DNA of 64,000 nucleotides, from NCBI RefSeq assembly GCF_008386585.1, contig NZ_VUOB01000013.1, positions 61,001 to 125,000 on the forward strand, written 5' to 3'. This document shows, piece by piece, positions 16,174-26,202 of this stretch. The notes under the pieces were generated by a model. That model saw only the letters and a list, made by a program, of their open reading frames with translations, ran no database searches and was not told where the DNA came from. Every line of letters begins with the position of its first letter. Position 1 is the stretch's first letter. This DNA comes from Solihabitans fulvus (GTDB taxonomy: Bacteria > Actinomycetota > Actinomycetes > Mycobacteriales > Pseudonocardiaceae). A program made the position numbers and the translations under genes.

Positions 16174-16710
16174 CTAGCTGGTCATCGTTGGCGACGTCGG
16201 GACGTGCGTGCCGACGTCGTGGATGACGTTCACCGCGGTGGCGAAGAAGACCAGCCCGATGATCATGAACAGCACCCACAGCGCCGTGAACACCGCGCCG
16301 ACGATGATCCCGGCGGTCGCCAGCCCGTCGCCGTCCTCGCCGGTCCGCTTGATCTGACTCTTGGCGATGAACCCGAACACGAGACCGAGCGGCGCGGCCA
16401 GGAACGCGAACACCAGCGCGAGGATCGCCATGGTGTTCGTGGCCCTCGGCGCCTGCGGATACCCGTACCCGGGCGGCGGCGCGTAGTAGCCGGCCTGCGG
16501 CTGCTGGTAGTAGCCACCCGAGGGCGGGATCTGCGGCGGCGGGGGCGCGGCGTACGCCGGCTGCTGTGGCGGCGCGGCCGGTTCGTAGGCCGGCGCGGGT
16601 TCGTAGGCCGCCGGCTCATAGGTCGGGGGCTCGTAGGCTGCCGGTTCGTACGCTGCGGCTGGTTCGTGCGGCGTTCCCGGGGACGGTTCCGGGGTGTGGT
16701 CCTGCGTCAT
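16174..16710 (-). CDS. Pro/Tyr-rich DUF4190 membrane protein (Rv1233c-like)
   Basis: The 178-residue protein has a low-complexity N-terminal half, with repeats of the form YEPAAYEP followed by PPPQIPPSGGYYQQPQAGYY. The C-terminal half has two transmembrane helices (TMAILALVFAFLAAPLGLVFGFIA and AGIIVGAVFTALWVLFMIIGLVFFA) that match the DUF4190 arrangement. The repeats are tandem 15-24 base units at about 16575-16675 encoding (A)YEPA. It corresponds to the proline-rich Rv1233c in the conserved neighbourhood. Function unknown; the disordered tail probably lies in the cytoplasm. Confidence 0.85.
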   Translation of the reverse strand: MTQDHTPEPSPGTPHEPAAAYEPAAYEPPTYEPAAYEPAPAYEPAAPPQQPAYAAPPPPQIPPSGGYYQQPQAGYYAPPPGYGYPQAPRATNTMAILALVFAFLAAPLGLVFGFIAKSQIKRTGEDGDGLATAGIIVGAVFTALWVLFMIIGLVFFATAVNVIHDVGTHVPTSPTMTS

Positions 16711-16902
16711 GGCGCAAGCATGACCGCGCGACCCCCGCGCGTCAGTCCGATGTCCGAAAAGTGATCTCGTGTCGGGCCTGCGTCCGACCGCGTGAACGTG
16801 TGCACCTTCACACCGCGAACGGCCGTTAACCGGTGGATACTCGCCGGTAACCCACGTGCCGGCAGTGTCCTGCCCGGTATGACGCGACGAAAGGGAAGTG
16901 CG

Positions 16903-18105
16903 ATGGCGCGCCTGGCCCAGACCGCCGGTCTCACCGACATTCAGCAGGAGATCCTCGCGACGGTACGGGACTTCGTCGACAAGGAGATCATCCCGCACGC
17001 CCAGGCGCTCGAGCACGGCGACACCTACCCGGCCGACATCGTCGACGGCATGAAGGAGATGGGGCTGTTCGGCCTCACCATCCCCGAGGAGTTCGGCGGT
17101 CTCGGCGAATCGCTGCTGACCTACGCGCTCGTGGTCGAGCAGATCGCGCGCGGCTGGATGAGCGTGTCCGGCGTGATCAACACGCACTTCATCGTGGCGC
17201 ACATGCTCAAGCAGCACGGCACCGCCGAGCAGAAGCAGCACTACCTGCCGCGCATGGCCACCGGCGAGGTGCGCGGCTCCTTCTCCATGTCCGAACCGGA
17301 ACTCGGCTCGGACGTCGCCGCGATCCGCACCAGGGCACGGCGTTCGACCGACGGCGACGAGTTCGTCATCGACGGCCAGAAGATGTGGCTGACCAACGGC
17401 GGCAGCTCCAACCTCACCGCCGTGCTCGTCCGCACCGACGAGGGCGCGGAGAAGCCGCACCAGAACCTGACCACGTTCCTGGTCGACAAGCCCGAGGGCT
17501 TCGGTGAGGTCGCCCCCGGCCTCACCATCCCCGGCAAGATCGACAAGATGGGCTACAAGGGCGTCGACACCACCGAAATGGTGTTCGACGGCTACCGGAT
17601 CGCCGCAGGCCAGGTCCTCGGCGGCGAGACCGGCAAGGGCTTCCGGCACATGATGGACGGCGTCGAGGTCGGCAGGGTCAACGTCGCCGCGCGCGCCTGC
17701 GGCATCGCGATCCGCTCGTTCGAGCTGGCCATCGAGTACGCCCAGCAGCGCCGCGCCTTCGGCAAGCCCATCGCCGAGCACCAGGCCATCGCCTTCAAGC
17801 TCGCCGAGATGGCCACCAAGGTCGAGGCCGCGCACCTGATGATGGTCAACGCCGCCAGGCTCAAGGATTCCGGCGCCCGCAACGACGTCGAGGCCGGCAT
17901 GGCCAAGCTGATCGCGTCCGAGTACTGCGCCGAGGTCACCCAGGAGGCCTTCCGGATCCACGGCGGCTACGGCTACTCGAAGGAGTACGAGATCGAGCGC
18001 CTGATGCGCGAGGCGCCGTTCCTGCTGATCGGCGAGGGCACCAGCGAGATCCAGAAGACGATCATCAGCCGGGGGCTGCTCAAGGAGTACAAGTCGCGGG
18101 GCTGA
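16903..18105 (+). CDS. Acyl-CoA dehydrogenase
   Basis: This 400-residue FAD enzyme should introduce an alpha-beta double bond into an acyl-CoA. Typical family landmarks are GLFGLTIPEEFGGLG near the N terminus, FSMSEPELGSDVAAI (FAD-binding loop), KMWLTNG, GYKGVDTTEMVFDG, RRAFGKPIAEHQ, IHGGYGYSKEYEIERLMREA and the C-terminal EGTSEIQ with the Glu position used as catalytic base in many members. The chain-length preference cannot be told. The start ATG at 16903 follows AAGGGAAG at suitable spacing; the in-frame upstream GTG at 16792 has no such support. It stands alone, divergent from the DUF4190 gene and followed by a hairpin. Confidence 0.93.
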   Translation: MARLAQTAGLTDIQQEILATVRDFVDKEIIPHAQALEHGDTYPADIVDGMKEMGLFGLTIPEEFGGLGESLLTYALVVEQIARGWMSVSGVINTHFIVAHMLKQHGTAEQKQHYLPRMATGEVRGSFSMSEPELGSDVAAIRTRARRSTDGDEFVIDGQKMWLTNGGSSNLTAVLVRTDEGAEKPHQNLTTFLVDKPEGFGEVAPGLTIPGKIDKMGYKGVDTTEMVFDGYRIAAGQVLGGETGKGFRHMMDGVEVGRVNVAARACGIAIRSFELAIEYAQQRRAFGKPIAEHQAIAFKLAEMATKVEAAHLMMVNAARLKDSGARNDVEAGMAKLIASEYCAEVTQEAFRIHGGYGYSKEYEIERLMREAPFLLIGEGTSEIQKTIISRGLLKEYKSRG

Positions 18106-18139
18106 CGGGGTGAGGGCGCACACCCCACCCGTGGGACGA

Positions 18140-18172
18140 CCGCCGGCGGACCCGATCGGGTTGCGCCGGCGG
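18140..18172 (+). terminator. Hairpin after the acyl-CoA dehydrogenase gene
   Basis: The 9-base arms CCGCCGGCG (18140-18148) and CGCCGGCGG (18164-18172) enclose a second palindrome (ACCCGATCGGGT, 18150-18161). GTTCGTTTT follows, giving a good rho-independent terminator shape 35 bases after the stop codon. Confidence 0.7.
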
Positions 18173-18318
18173 GTTCGTTTTCGGGTGGCCTGGCCGCCGT
18201 TGGGGGCTTTGTGGCGTGCCGAACGGGCGAACCGTGGCCGATCCGTGAGCGTCCGGTTTCGCACGGTTCCCCAGGTGTTGGCAGGATGGGGGCCCCAGCC
18301 CGCGAAGAGGTGATAGCC

Positions 18319-18840
18319 GTGACGAGTTCCTTCTCCGGTGCCGGCAGGCCAGGGATGCCGCCCCGCCTTCCGACGCCTCCCACCGGGTGGCCGATCAGCT
18401 CCTACGGCACCTACGAGGAGGCCCAGCGCGCCGTCGACTACCTCGCGGACGGGGACTTCCCGGTCGAGGAGGTGACGATCGTCGGGGTCGACCTGATGCT
18501 GGTGGAGCGGGTGACCGGCCGGCTGTCCTGGGGCAGGGTCGTCGGCACCGGCGCGGCCTCCGGCGCCTGGTTCGGCCTGTTCGTCGGCGTCCTGCTGAGC
18601 CTGTTCAACTCGCAGAGCTCCGGCTACGGCCCCATCCTGGTCGGGCTGATCACCGGTGTCGTGTTCGGCGTCGTCTTCGCGGCCGTCGGCTACGGCTCGA
18701 CGCGGGGCAAGCGCGACTTCCAGTCGGCCAGCCAACTCGTCGCTGGCCGCTACGACATCCTCTGCCAGCCCCGGTCCGCGGAGAAGGGGCGCGACCTGCT
18801 CGCGAAGCTCGCGATGCGGCCCGGCGAGCGCAAGGAGTGA
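18319..18840 (+). CDS. General-stress-protein-like membrane protein (Rv1234-like)
   Basis: This 173-residue protein has an N-terminal 17M-like domain (SSYGTYEEAQRAVDYLADGDFPVEEVTIVGVDLMLVERVTG), two transmembrane helices (ASGAWFGLFVGVLLSLF and GPILVGLITGVVFGVVFAAVGYG), and a short cytoplasmic tail. The start GTG at 18319 has GAAGAGG eight bases upstream. It corresponds to Rv1234, which precedes the trehalose importer in M. tuberculosis, and here it again precedes lpqY, 237 bases away. Function unknown. Confidence 0.85.
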   Translation: MTSSFSGAGRPGMPPRLPTPPTGWPISSYGTYEEAQRAVDYLADGDFPVEEVTIVGVDLMLVERVTGRLSWGRVVGTGAASGAWFGLFVGVLLSLFNSQSSGYGPILVGLITGVVFGVVFAAVGYGSTRGKRDFQSASQLVAGRYDILCQPRSAEKGRDLLAKLAMRPGERKE

Positions 18841-18909
18841 ACGCGAGGAGTAATCGTCCCGTCTCGCGCGGTTTCTGGTGACACTTTCACCGATTACCGG
18901 CCCCCCTGG

Positions 18910-18948
18910 TTGCGGCTGCTGATCACCGGGCCTAGGTTCGACGAACCT
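18910..18948 (+). promoter_or_regulatory. Candidate promoter and operator of the lpqY-sugABC operon
   Basis: TTGCGG (18910-18915) and TAGGTT (18933-18938) are 17 bases apart and read as a sigma-70-type promoter. The -10 element overlaps a palindrome at 18934-18948 with 7-base perfect arms (AGGTTCG and CGAACCT) around one base. The half-site AGGTTCGACG occurs again at 19053-19062, just before the lpqY ribosome binding site. This layout suits repression by a sugar-responsive regulator; the regulator is not in the window. Confidence 0.5.
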
Positions 18949-19077
18949 GACCGGCCGGTGTGTGCAGGCGCACACCAGTCGGCACGCACGACGAGGTGCT
19001 GGGCGCTGTGGTCGGTCGAGTGCAGGCACGGGCCGGGCCCGGCTCCTCCGTGAGGTTCGACGGAAGGAGGCAGGCCG

Positions 19078-20418
19078 ATGAGGGGCGCCAACCAAGCGCG
19101 GCGCAGTCGTACCTCTCGCTACCGGTCCGTCGCCGCGCTCGCAGTGGCACTGGCGTTCACACCCGCGGTGGCGGCGTGCGGGTCCAGCGGCAACGGCGCG
19201 ACGACGGTCAACGTGTACTACGCGCCCGAGGAACACTTCCAGCAGGTCGTCGACCAGTGCAACGCCAAGGCGGGCGGCCGCTACAACATCGTGCTCAACA
19301 CGCTGCCGCGCGACGCGGACGGGCAGCGCGAGCAGATGGTCCGCCGGATGGCCGCTGGCGACACCGACATCGACATCCTGGGGCTCGACGTGACCTGGGT
19401 GGCCGAGTTCGCCGAGGCGGGCTGGATCACCGAGTGGACCGGTGACAACAAGACTGCGGCCGAGCGGGACACCATCGCGGGTCCGTTGCAGACGGCCAAG
19501 TGGAAGGACAAGCTCTACGCGGCCACCAAGAACACCAACGTCCAACTCCTGTGGTACCGCGACGATCTGACGCCGACGCCGCCGACCACCTGGGACGAGA
19601 TGACGGCGGCGGCCAAGCAGCTCAAGGACCAGGGCAAGCCGAACCAGATCCTGATGACCGGGGCCCAGTACGAGGGCCTTGTGGTGCAGTACAACACGAT
19701 CACGGCCTCGGCGGGCGGCAACATCCTGTCGCCGGACGGCACGAAGGCCGTGCTGGACGCTGGCGCGGTCAAGGGACTCCAGGTCCTGCACGACTTCGCG
19801 AACTCCGGCCTGGCCAGTCCCTCGCTGAGCAACTCCTTCGAGGGCCAGGTGCAGCTCGGGTTCCAGGCCGGCAACGCCGCGTTCGAGCTGAACTGGCCGT
19901 ACGTCTACGCGGCGATGAACGACCCCAAGAAGGGCAATCCGGAGATTGCCAAGCACTTCAAGTGGACCAGGTACCCCGGGGTGAACCCCGGTGAGCCGAG
20001 CAAGGCCACCATCGGCGGCTACGACCTGGCGATCAGCTCCTACTCGACGCACAAGCCAGAGGCGTTCGACGCCGCGCTGTGTCTGCGCAGCCAGGAAAGC
20101 CAGAAGTACTCCGCGCTGTGCGACGGCGTTCCGCCCACCATCGACAGCATCTACCAGGACACCACCGACATCGCGCCGTGCGACCCGGCGAAGTCGCAGG
20201 ACCGGCCGAACATGGCGGGCGCGTACCCGATGAAGGACACCATCCTGGACGCGCTGAAGACGGCGGCGGTGCGGCCGATCACCCCGGCGTACCAGAACGT
20301 GTCGACGGTGATGGCGACGATCCTCTCGCCGCCGGCGTCGATCGACCCGCAGGCGACGGCGGACCGGCTGCGCAAGGAGCTTCAGGACGCCATCGAGTCC
20401 AAGGGGGTGTTGCCGTGA
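19078..20418 (+). CDS. lpqY: Trehalose-binding lipoprotein LpqY
   Basis: This 446-residue solute-binding lipoprotein belongs to a carbohydrate ABC importer. The signal peptide ends in a lipobox VAAC with Cys34. The mature protein has the extracellular-solute-binding family 1 features [40 protein letters not shown] and a C-terminal [10 protein letters not shown] segment. In mycobacteria LpqY-SugABC recycles trehalose released during mycolate transfer; here the ligand is inferred from ortholog order. A very good GGAAGGAGG site precedes the ATG. It overlaps sugA by four bases (GTGA). Confidence 0.92.
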   Translation: MRGANQARRSRTSRYRSVAALAVALAFTPAVAACGSSGNGATTVNVYYAPEEHFQQVVDQCNAKAGGRYNIVLNTLPRDADGQREQMVRRMAAGDTDIDILGLDVTWVAEFAEAGWITEWTGDNKTAAERDTIAGPLQTAKWKDKLYAATKNTNVQLLWYRDDLTPTPPTTWDEMTAAAKQLKDQGKPNQILMTGAQYEGLVVQYNTITASAGGNILSPDGTKAVLDAGAVKGLQVLHDFANSGLASPSLSNSFEGQVQLGFQAGNAAFELNWPYVYAAMNDPKKGNPEIAKHFKWTRYPGVNPGEPSKATIGGYDLAISSYSTHKPEAFDAALCLRSQESQKYSALCDGVPPTIDSIYQDTTDIAPCDPAKSQDRPNMAGAYPMKDTILDALKTAAVRPITPAYQNVSTVMATILSPPASIDPQATADRLRKELQDAIESKGVLP

Positions 20419-21380
20419 GCATGCAGAGCGACATGTCCCAGTCGGTGATCGGCGCCGACGCGGTCAAGCGCAGCGGCGGCCGAGGCAAGGTCGTGCTGAG
20501 CGAGGGAAAGAAGGCGGAGCGCAAGCTCGGGCTGATGCTGATCGCGCCGGCGGCGATCGTGATGGTCGCGGTCACCGGCTGGCCGATCATCTACTCGGTC
20601 TGGCTGTCGCTCCAGCGGTTCGACCTGAGGTTCCCGGAGAAGCAGGCGTTCGTCGGCCTGGAGAACTACGGCACCGTGCTGAGCAACGGCTACTGGTGGA
20701 CTGCGTTCGGCGTGACCTCGTTGATCACCGTCGTGTCCGTGGTGTTCGAACTGGTGCTCGGCATGGGCCTCGCGCTGATCATGCACCGGACGCTGGTTGG
20801 CCGCGGCCTGGTCCGCACGGTGGCGCTGATCCCGTACGGCATCGTCACGGTCGTCGCCGCGTTCAGTTGGCGCTACGCGTGGACCGACGGCACCGGCTAC
20901 CTGGCCAGCCTGTTCGGCCAGGACCAGGCGCTGCTGACCCAGCGGGTGCCGGCGCTGGCGATCATCATCCTGGCCGAGGTCTGGAAGACCGTGCCGTTCA
21001 TGGCACTGCTGCTGATGGCCGGGCTCGCCCTGGTGCCGGAGGACCTGCTCAAGGCCGCCGCGATGGACGGCGCGAACGGCTGGCAGCGCTTCACCAAGGT
21101 GATGATCCCGGTGATGAAGCCGGCGATCCTGGTCGCGCTGCTGTTCCGCACGCTGGACGCGTTCCGGATCTTCGACAACATCTTCATCCTCACCAGCGGC
21201 GCGCAGAACACGTCGTCGGTGTCCATGCAGACCTACAACAACCTCATCAAGGGGCTGAACCTCGGCATCGGCGCGACGATGGCGGTGCTGATCTTCATCA
21301 CCGTCGCGATCATCGCGTTCGTCTTCGTCAAGCTGTTCGGCACGGCCGCACCGGGCAGCGATCAGGAGGGGAGGCGCTGA
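20415..21380 (+). CDS. sugA: ABC importer permease SugA
   Basis: This inner-membrane permease of about 321 residues has six predicted transmembrane helices, with an N-terminal cytoplasmic tail of about 40 residues. The EAA loop that docks with the ATPase is seen as [23 protein letters not shown]. The start GTG at 20415 overlaps the lpqY stop, and the gene ends by sharing one base with the sugB start (TGATG), showing tight translational coupling. It pairs with SugB to form the translocation path for the sugar delivered by LpqY. Confidence 0.93.
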   Translation: MSMQSDMSQSVIGADAVKRSGGRGKVVLSEGKKAERKLGLMLIAPAAIVMVAVTGWPIIYSVWLSLQRFDLRFPEKQAFVGLENYGTVLSNGYWWTAFGVTSLITVVSVVFELVLGMGLALIMHRTLVGRGLVRTVALIPYGIVTVVAAFSWRYAWTDGTGYLASLFGQDQALLTQRVPALAIIILAEVWKTVPFMALLLMAGLALVPEDLLKAAAMDGANGWQRFTKVMIPVMKPAILVALLFRTLDAFRIFDNIFILTSGAQNTSSVSMQTYNNLIKGLNLGIGATMAVLIFITVAIIAFVFVKLFGTAAPGSDQEGRR

Positions 21381-22225
21381 TGGCCGGTCTCGGAGGCACC
21401 GAAACCCTGGGCCGCAAGTCGCGCTGGGCGATCCTCGACCTCGTCGTGGTCGTCTACGCCCTCGTCCCCGTGCTGTGGATCATGTCGTTGTCCTTCAAGA
21501 CGACCAAGACCCTGACGGACGGGAACTTCATCCCGCGCGAGTGGACCCTGGACAACTACAAGGCGATCTTCCAGACCAGCGAGTTCGTGCGGGCCCTTGG
21601 CAACTCGATCGGCATCGCGATCATCTCGACGGTCATCGCGGTGGTGCTCGGCACGATGGCCGCGTACGCCGTGGCCAGGCTCGACTTCCCAGGTAAGAAG
21701 GCGCTGGTCGGGGTGTCGCTGCTGGTCGCGATGTTCCCGCAGGTTTCGCTGGTCTCGCCGCTGTTCGAGATCGAGCGGTCGGTTGGGCTGTTCAACACCT
21801 GGCCCGGCCTGATCCTGCCCTACATCACCTTCGCGCTGCCGCTGTCGATCTACACGCTGTCCGCGTTCTTCCGGGAGATCCCGTGGGAGCTGGAGAAGGC
21901 GGCGAAGATGGACGGGGCCACGCCGGCCCAGGCGTTCCGCAAGGTGATCGCGCCGCTGGCCGCGCCTGGCGTGTTCACCACCGCGATCCTGGTGTTCATC
22001 CTGTGCTGGAACGACTTCCTGTTCGCGATCTCGCTGACCTCGACGTCCGCGTCGAGGACGGTGCCGGCCGCGTTGTCGTTCTTCACCGGGGCCTCGCAGT
22101 TCGAGGACCCGACCGGGTCGATCTCCGCGGCCGCCGTGGTGATCACTGTCCCGATCATCGTGTTCGTGTTGCTCTTCCAGCGCCGCATCGTCGCGGGGCT
22201 GACCTCCGGTGCCGTCAAGGGGTAG
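21380..22225 (+). CDS. sugB: ABC importer permease SugB
   Basis: This 281-residue permease has six predicted transmembrane helices. The EAA loop is [27 protein letters not shown]. It begins with one-base overlap to sugA and ends seven bases before sugC. Together with SugA it makes the heterodimeric channel of the trehalose importer. The size and sequence are normal for the MalG-like family. Confidence 0.93.
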   Translation: MAGLGGTETLGRKSRWAILDLVVVVYALVPVLWIMSLSFKTTKTLTDGNFIPREWTLDNYKAIFQTSEFVRALGNSIGIAIISTVIAVVLGTMAAYAVARLDFPGKKALVGVSLLVAMFPQVSLVSPLFEIERSVGLFNTWPGLILPYITFALPLSIYTLSAFFREIPWELEKAAKMDGATPAQAFRKVIAPLAAPGVFTTAILVFILCWNDFLFAISLTSTSASRTVPAALSFFTGASQFEDPTGSISAAAVVITVPIIVFVLLFQRRIVAGLTSGAVKG

Positions 22226-22232
22226 GTGAGTT

Positions 22233-23417
<1,185 letters not shown>

Positions 23418-23431
23418 CAGTACATTCCGTG

Positions 23432-23472
23432 AGTGGTGTCTCCTTGTCGCCGAATGGCAGGGAGACACCACT
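23432..23472 (+). terminator. Terminator of the lpqY-sugABC operon
   Basis: A perfect 12-base inverted repeat (AGTGGTGTCTCC at 23432-23443 and its complement at 23461-23472) with a 17-base loop is followed by a T-rich run (TTTCGTGTGTTTAT). It lies 15 bases after the sugC stop. Confidence 0.85.
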
Positions 23473-23689
23473 TTCGTGTGTTTATCGCGCTCTACTAAGG
23501 GTGCGCGACTGATAGGCGTAGTGCATCACCTCGGGTGAACTGTCGAATCCATTCGGCGCACCCTGACGACGTCTCGTCGCTCCACCGCAGACGGTTCGCC
23601 TGGTTGTCTCCCACTCTGGTCGATGAGGAGGAGACCACAGGGAGGACGCCGGCGGCGAGAGTTGCGGCGGATGACACGGAGGGCGCGAG

Positions 23690-24583
23690 ATGGGCATTCT
23701 GGATGGCAAGGTCGTCGTCATAACCGGCGCGGGCAGGGGACTCGGCGAGGCGTACGCCATGCATGCGGCGCAGGCTGGGGCCTCGGTGGTGGTCAACGAC
23801 ATCGACGCCGATCTCGCCGACCGGGTCGCTGAGCACATCCGTCATTTCGGTGGACGGGCGACATCGAGCGGACACACAGTCGCGGAACCGGAACAAGCCG
23901 AGGAAATCATTGCCCTCGCAATTAGCGAGTTCGGTCGGCTCGACGGCCTGGTCAACAACGCGGGCCTGAACTACGAGGCGCTGCCGTGGGAGGACGACCC
24001 CAAGCGGGTGCGCGAGGCCGTCGAGGTCAACGTGCTCGGCGTGATCTACACGGGCATGGCGGCCATGCGGGCGATGCGGTCGCAGGGGGAGGGCGGCTCG
24101 ATCGTGAACATCTCCTCGGGGGCGTTCCTCGGCCAGCGCAAGCTCGGCGCGTACTCGGCGACCAAGGGCGCCGTCGCCTCGCTGAGCGCGTCCTGGGCGC
24201 TGGACCTGGAGTCCGAGGGCATCAGGGTGAACGCGGTGTGCCCGGTGGCGCACACCAGGATGGTGTGGTGGTCCGAGCGGGCCCTGCGGGCCGTGTCCGC
24301 CGACCGCACCCCCGCGAAGGTCGCGCCGCTGGTGCTGTTCCTGCTCAGTGAGGCCTCGCACGGCATCACCGGGCAGGTGATCCGCTGCAACGGCCCGCAG
24401 CTGCACCTCGTCGGCCAGCCCTACTTCAAGCAGCCGATCCTGGAACGGGAGACCTGGGACACCGCCAGCGTCGAGCGCGCCTTCACCGGCGTGCTCCAGG
24501 CGCACCTGGAACCGTTCGGCCTGGAGAAGCGCATGCCGCCGAGGCTGCGCGAGTTGATGGAACAGCCACCACAGACGGCCTGA
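23690..24583 (+). CDS. Short-chain dehydrogenase/reductase
   Basis: This 297-residue classical SDR oxidoreductase has a Rossmann fold. The cofactor loop TGAGRGLGEA begins with G13-x3-G-x-G, the NNAG motif is present (LVNNAGLNYE), and the active site Ser/Tyr/Lys set includes Y155-x3-K159 (YSATK). The D in NDIDAD after the second strand suggests NAD(H) preference. The C-terminal extension of about 45 residues exceeds the usual 250-residue SDR length. The substrate is unknown. The gene stands alone, between the sugC terminator and a second hairpin, and marks the start of the accessory stretch between sugC and corA. Confidence 0.9.
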   Translation: MGILDGKVVVITGAGRGLGEAYAMHAAQAGASVVVNDIDADLADRVAEHIRHFGGRATSSGHTVAEPEQAEEIIALAISEFGRLDGLVNNAGLNYEALPWEDDPKRVREAVEVNVLGVIYTGMAAMRAMRSQGEGGSIVNISSGAFLGQRKLGAYSATKGAVASLSASWALDLESEGIRVNAVCPVAHTRMVWWSERALRAVSADRTPAKVAPLVLFLLSEASHGITGQVIRCNGPQLHLVGQPYFKQPILERETWDTASVERAFTGVLQAHLEPFGLEKRMPPRLRELMEQPPQTA

Positions 24584-24591
24584 GGGGGAGA

Positions 24592-24643
24592 GGGCTCCCA
24601 ACACGAAGGCACGCACTTGGACGGCCTTGTGTGTTGGGGGCCC
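24592..24643 (+). terminator. Hairpin after the SDR gene
   Basis: Near-complementary arms (GGGCTCCCAACACGAAGGC at 24592-24610 and GCCTTGTGTGTTGGGGGCCC at 24624-24643) with a 13-base loop follow the SDR stop by eight bases. There are a few mismatches but the stem is long. Confidence 0.7.
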
Positions 24644-24810
24644 TGACGGCCGGGCGGCGCGCGGGAACCCTGCTGCGACTCTGGGGGGTCGGCAGGGTTC
24701 CCGCGCACGTTTCGTTACGGGTTTCGTTACGGCCGAACGGCATAACGCCCCTGATCGGCCGCAGATCTTTGTCGGTGCGCGGTGCGACCATCGGACCAGG
24801 GGTGATCCCG

Positions 24811-25794
24811 ATGGTCACGCGCGAGGGCTCCATCAGGCCGAGGGTGACGGACTGGCGGCTCACCGTGGAGTCGAGGGCGGCCAGGGCGAGGACCGACCTC
24901 GGCGCGCTCGGGCCAGCCGACCCCGGCGACCCCGAGGGCGCGCAGTGGCGGCGCGCCGCGGCCGAGTCGCTCGACATCGTCGACGCGGTGCTGAACCGGT
25001 TCGACCGGTGGTGGCGGTCGGCCGCGTCCTGGTGGTCGGGCTGGCACATCGAACGCGCGTGGCGGGCCCTGCACGAGGCGGAGATCAGCATCATCGCGGC
25101 GGGCGGCGACCTGTCCGGGCGGCTGCCCGGCCTGCGCGCCAGGGTGGCCGCCTATCTCCCTGAGGACGACCTGCGGCGGCAGGCCCTCGAGGAGCTGAGC
25201 CCAGGGGAGTTCCCGCTGGCCACTGTGCGGGTCGTGGTGGTGGACGCGGTGCGCGCCGCGTTCGACAACTCCGACGGCGCGCACGCGGCGGCCCGCGCGC
25301 TGCGGAACAAGCTGGTCGTCGCGTCGATCGTGTTGCTGCTGTTCAATGTCGCGATCGGCGTCGTCGGCTCGCTGCGCGCCGGACTCGTGCCGCTGTGCGT
25401 GCACCCGCCGAGCATGCTCAGCACCTGCCCCGGCGGCCTTCGCCCGTCGCCCGGGGACGTCTGGCTGGTGCAGCTGCTCGGCGCGTTCGGCGCGATCATC
25501 GCGACCGTCATCTCGTTGCTGCGCAGGAGACCCAGCCTCGCGCCGTACGTGCTGATCGGCTACCAGGCGTTGATCAAGGCGCTGCTCGGGGCCGCGCTTT
25601 CGGTGGTCGGTGTGCTCGCGTTGGCGGCCGGGGTCACCGAGGGTCTGATCGGCATCTCCACGCAGCCCGCGCTGCAACTGTGGGCCGTGCTGCTCGGCTA
25701 CTCGCAGCAGATCGGCACGCGGCTGCTGGACAACTACGCGGACCACGTGATGGAGCAGGCGCGCCCGATGCCGGAAACCGAGGCGCCGCGTTAG
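24811..25794 (+). CDS. Multi-span membrane protein of unknown function
   Basis: This 327-residue protein has a soluble helical N-terminal part (residues about 1-165, Trp- and Arg-rich: WWRSAASWWSGWHIERAWRALHEAE) and a membrane part with about three helices (LVVASIVLLLFNVAIGVVG, VQLLGAFGAIIATVISLL, LLGAALSVVGVLALAAGV). The C-terminal GYSQQIGTRLLDNYADHVM segment follows the last helix. I do not recognise a known family. The start ATG at 24811 has AGGGG about ten bases upstream. It is followed after ten bases by a NUDIX gene on the same strand, suggesting an operon. A membrane-linked sensor or effector role is conceivable but only a guess. Confidence 0.75.
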   Translation: MVTREGSIRPRVTDWRLTVESRAARARTDLGALGPADPGDPEGAQWRRAAAESLDIVDAVLNRFDRWWRSAASWWSGWHIERAWRALHEAEISIIAAGGDLSGRLPGLRARVAAYLPEDDLRRQALEELSPGEFPLATVRVVVVDAVRAAFDNSDGAHAAARALRNKLVVASIVLLLFNVAIGVVGSLRAGLVPLCVHPPSMLSTCPGGLRPSPGDVWLVQLLGAFGAIIATVISLLRRRPSLAPYVLIGYQALIKALLGAALSVVGVLALAAGVTEGLIGISTQPALQLWAVLLGYSQQIGTRLLDNYADHVMEQARPMPETEAPR

Positions 25795-25804
25795 GGTGCT
25801 GGGC

Positions 25805-26197
25805 GTGATCGACAAGGTGGCCTGGATCCACGTGGTGGACGGCAGGATTCTCAGCACCCGCTCGCACGGCAAGGACGCCTACTACCTGCCTGGCGGGAAG
25901 CGCGAGCCGGGCGAGAGCGACGTCGAGACGCTGGTGCGCGAGGTGTCCGAGGAGCTGACGGTGGACATCGACCCGGCCAGCTCGGCGCTGTTCGGCGTCT
26001 TCGCGGCGCAGGCGCACGGGCGAGAGGCCGGCGTGCTGGTGCAGATGACCTGCTACACGGCCGAATACCGGGGTTCGCTCGCGCCGAGCAATGAGATCGC
26101 CGAGCTGGCGTGGCTGTCCTACGCGGACCGCGACCGGGTGTCGCCGGTGGATCAGATCATCTTCGACCACCTGCGGGACACCGGTCAGCTGGCCTGA
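25805..26197 (+). CDS. NUDIX hydrolase
   Basis: This 130-residue NUDIX protein has the box GGKREPGESDVETL followed by REVSEELTVD, with the metal-binding Glu pair intact. The substrate is unknown. I chose GTG 25805 because AGGG lies eight bases before it; GTG 25796 is also in frame. It sits ten bases after the membrane protein gene and may act with it. It resembles the NUDIX protein at 11920-12333 in length and in the LPGGK and EIAEL segments. It converges on the Uma2 gene with only five bases between stops. Confidence 0.9.
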   Translation: MIDKVAWIHVVDGRILSTRSHGKDAYYLPGGKREPGESDVETLVREVSEELTVDIDPASSALFGVFAAQAHGREAGVLVQMTCYTAEYRGSLAPSNEIAELAWLSYADRDRVSPVDQIIFDHLRDTGQLA

Positions 26198-26202
26198 GGA
26201 TC

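Noticed and set aside
16174..20052. A 1292-codon open frame on the reverse strand
   Set aside because: Only its first part downstream (16174-16710) is the DUF4190 gene; the remainder is antisense to acyl-CoA dehydrogenase, the stress protein gene and lpqY, and shows Arg/Gly/Asp-rich shadow composition with no motifs.
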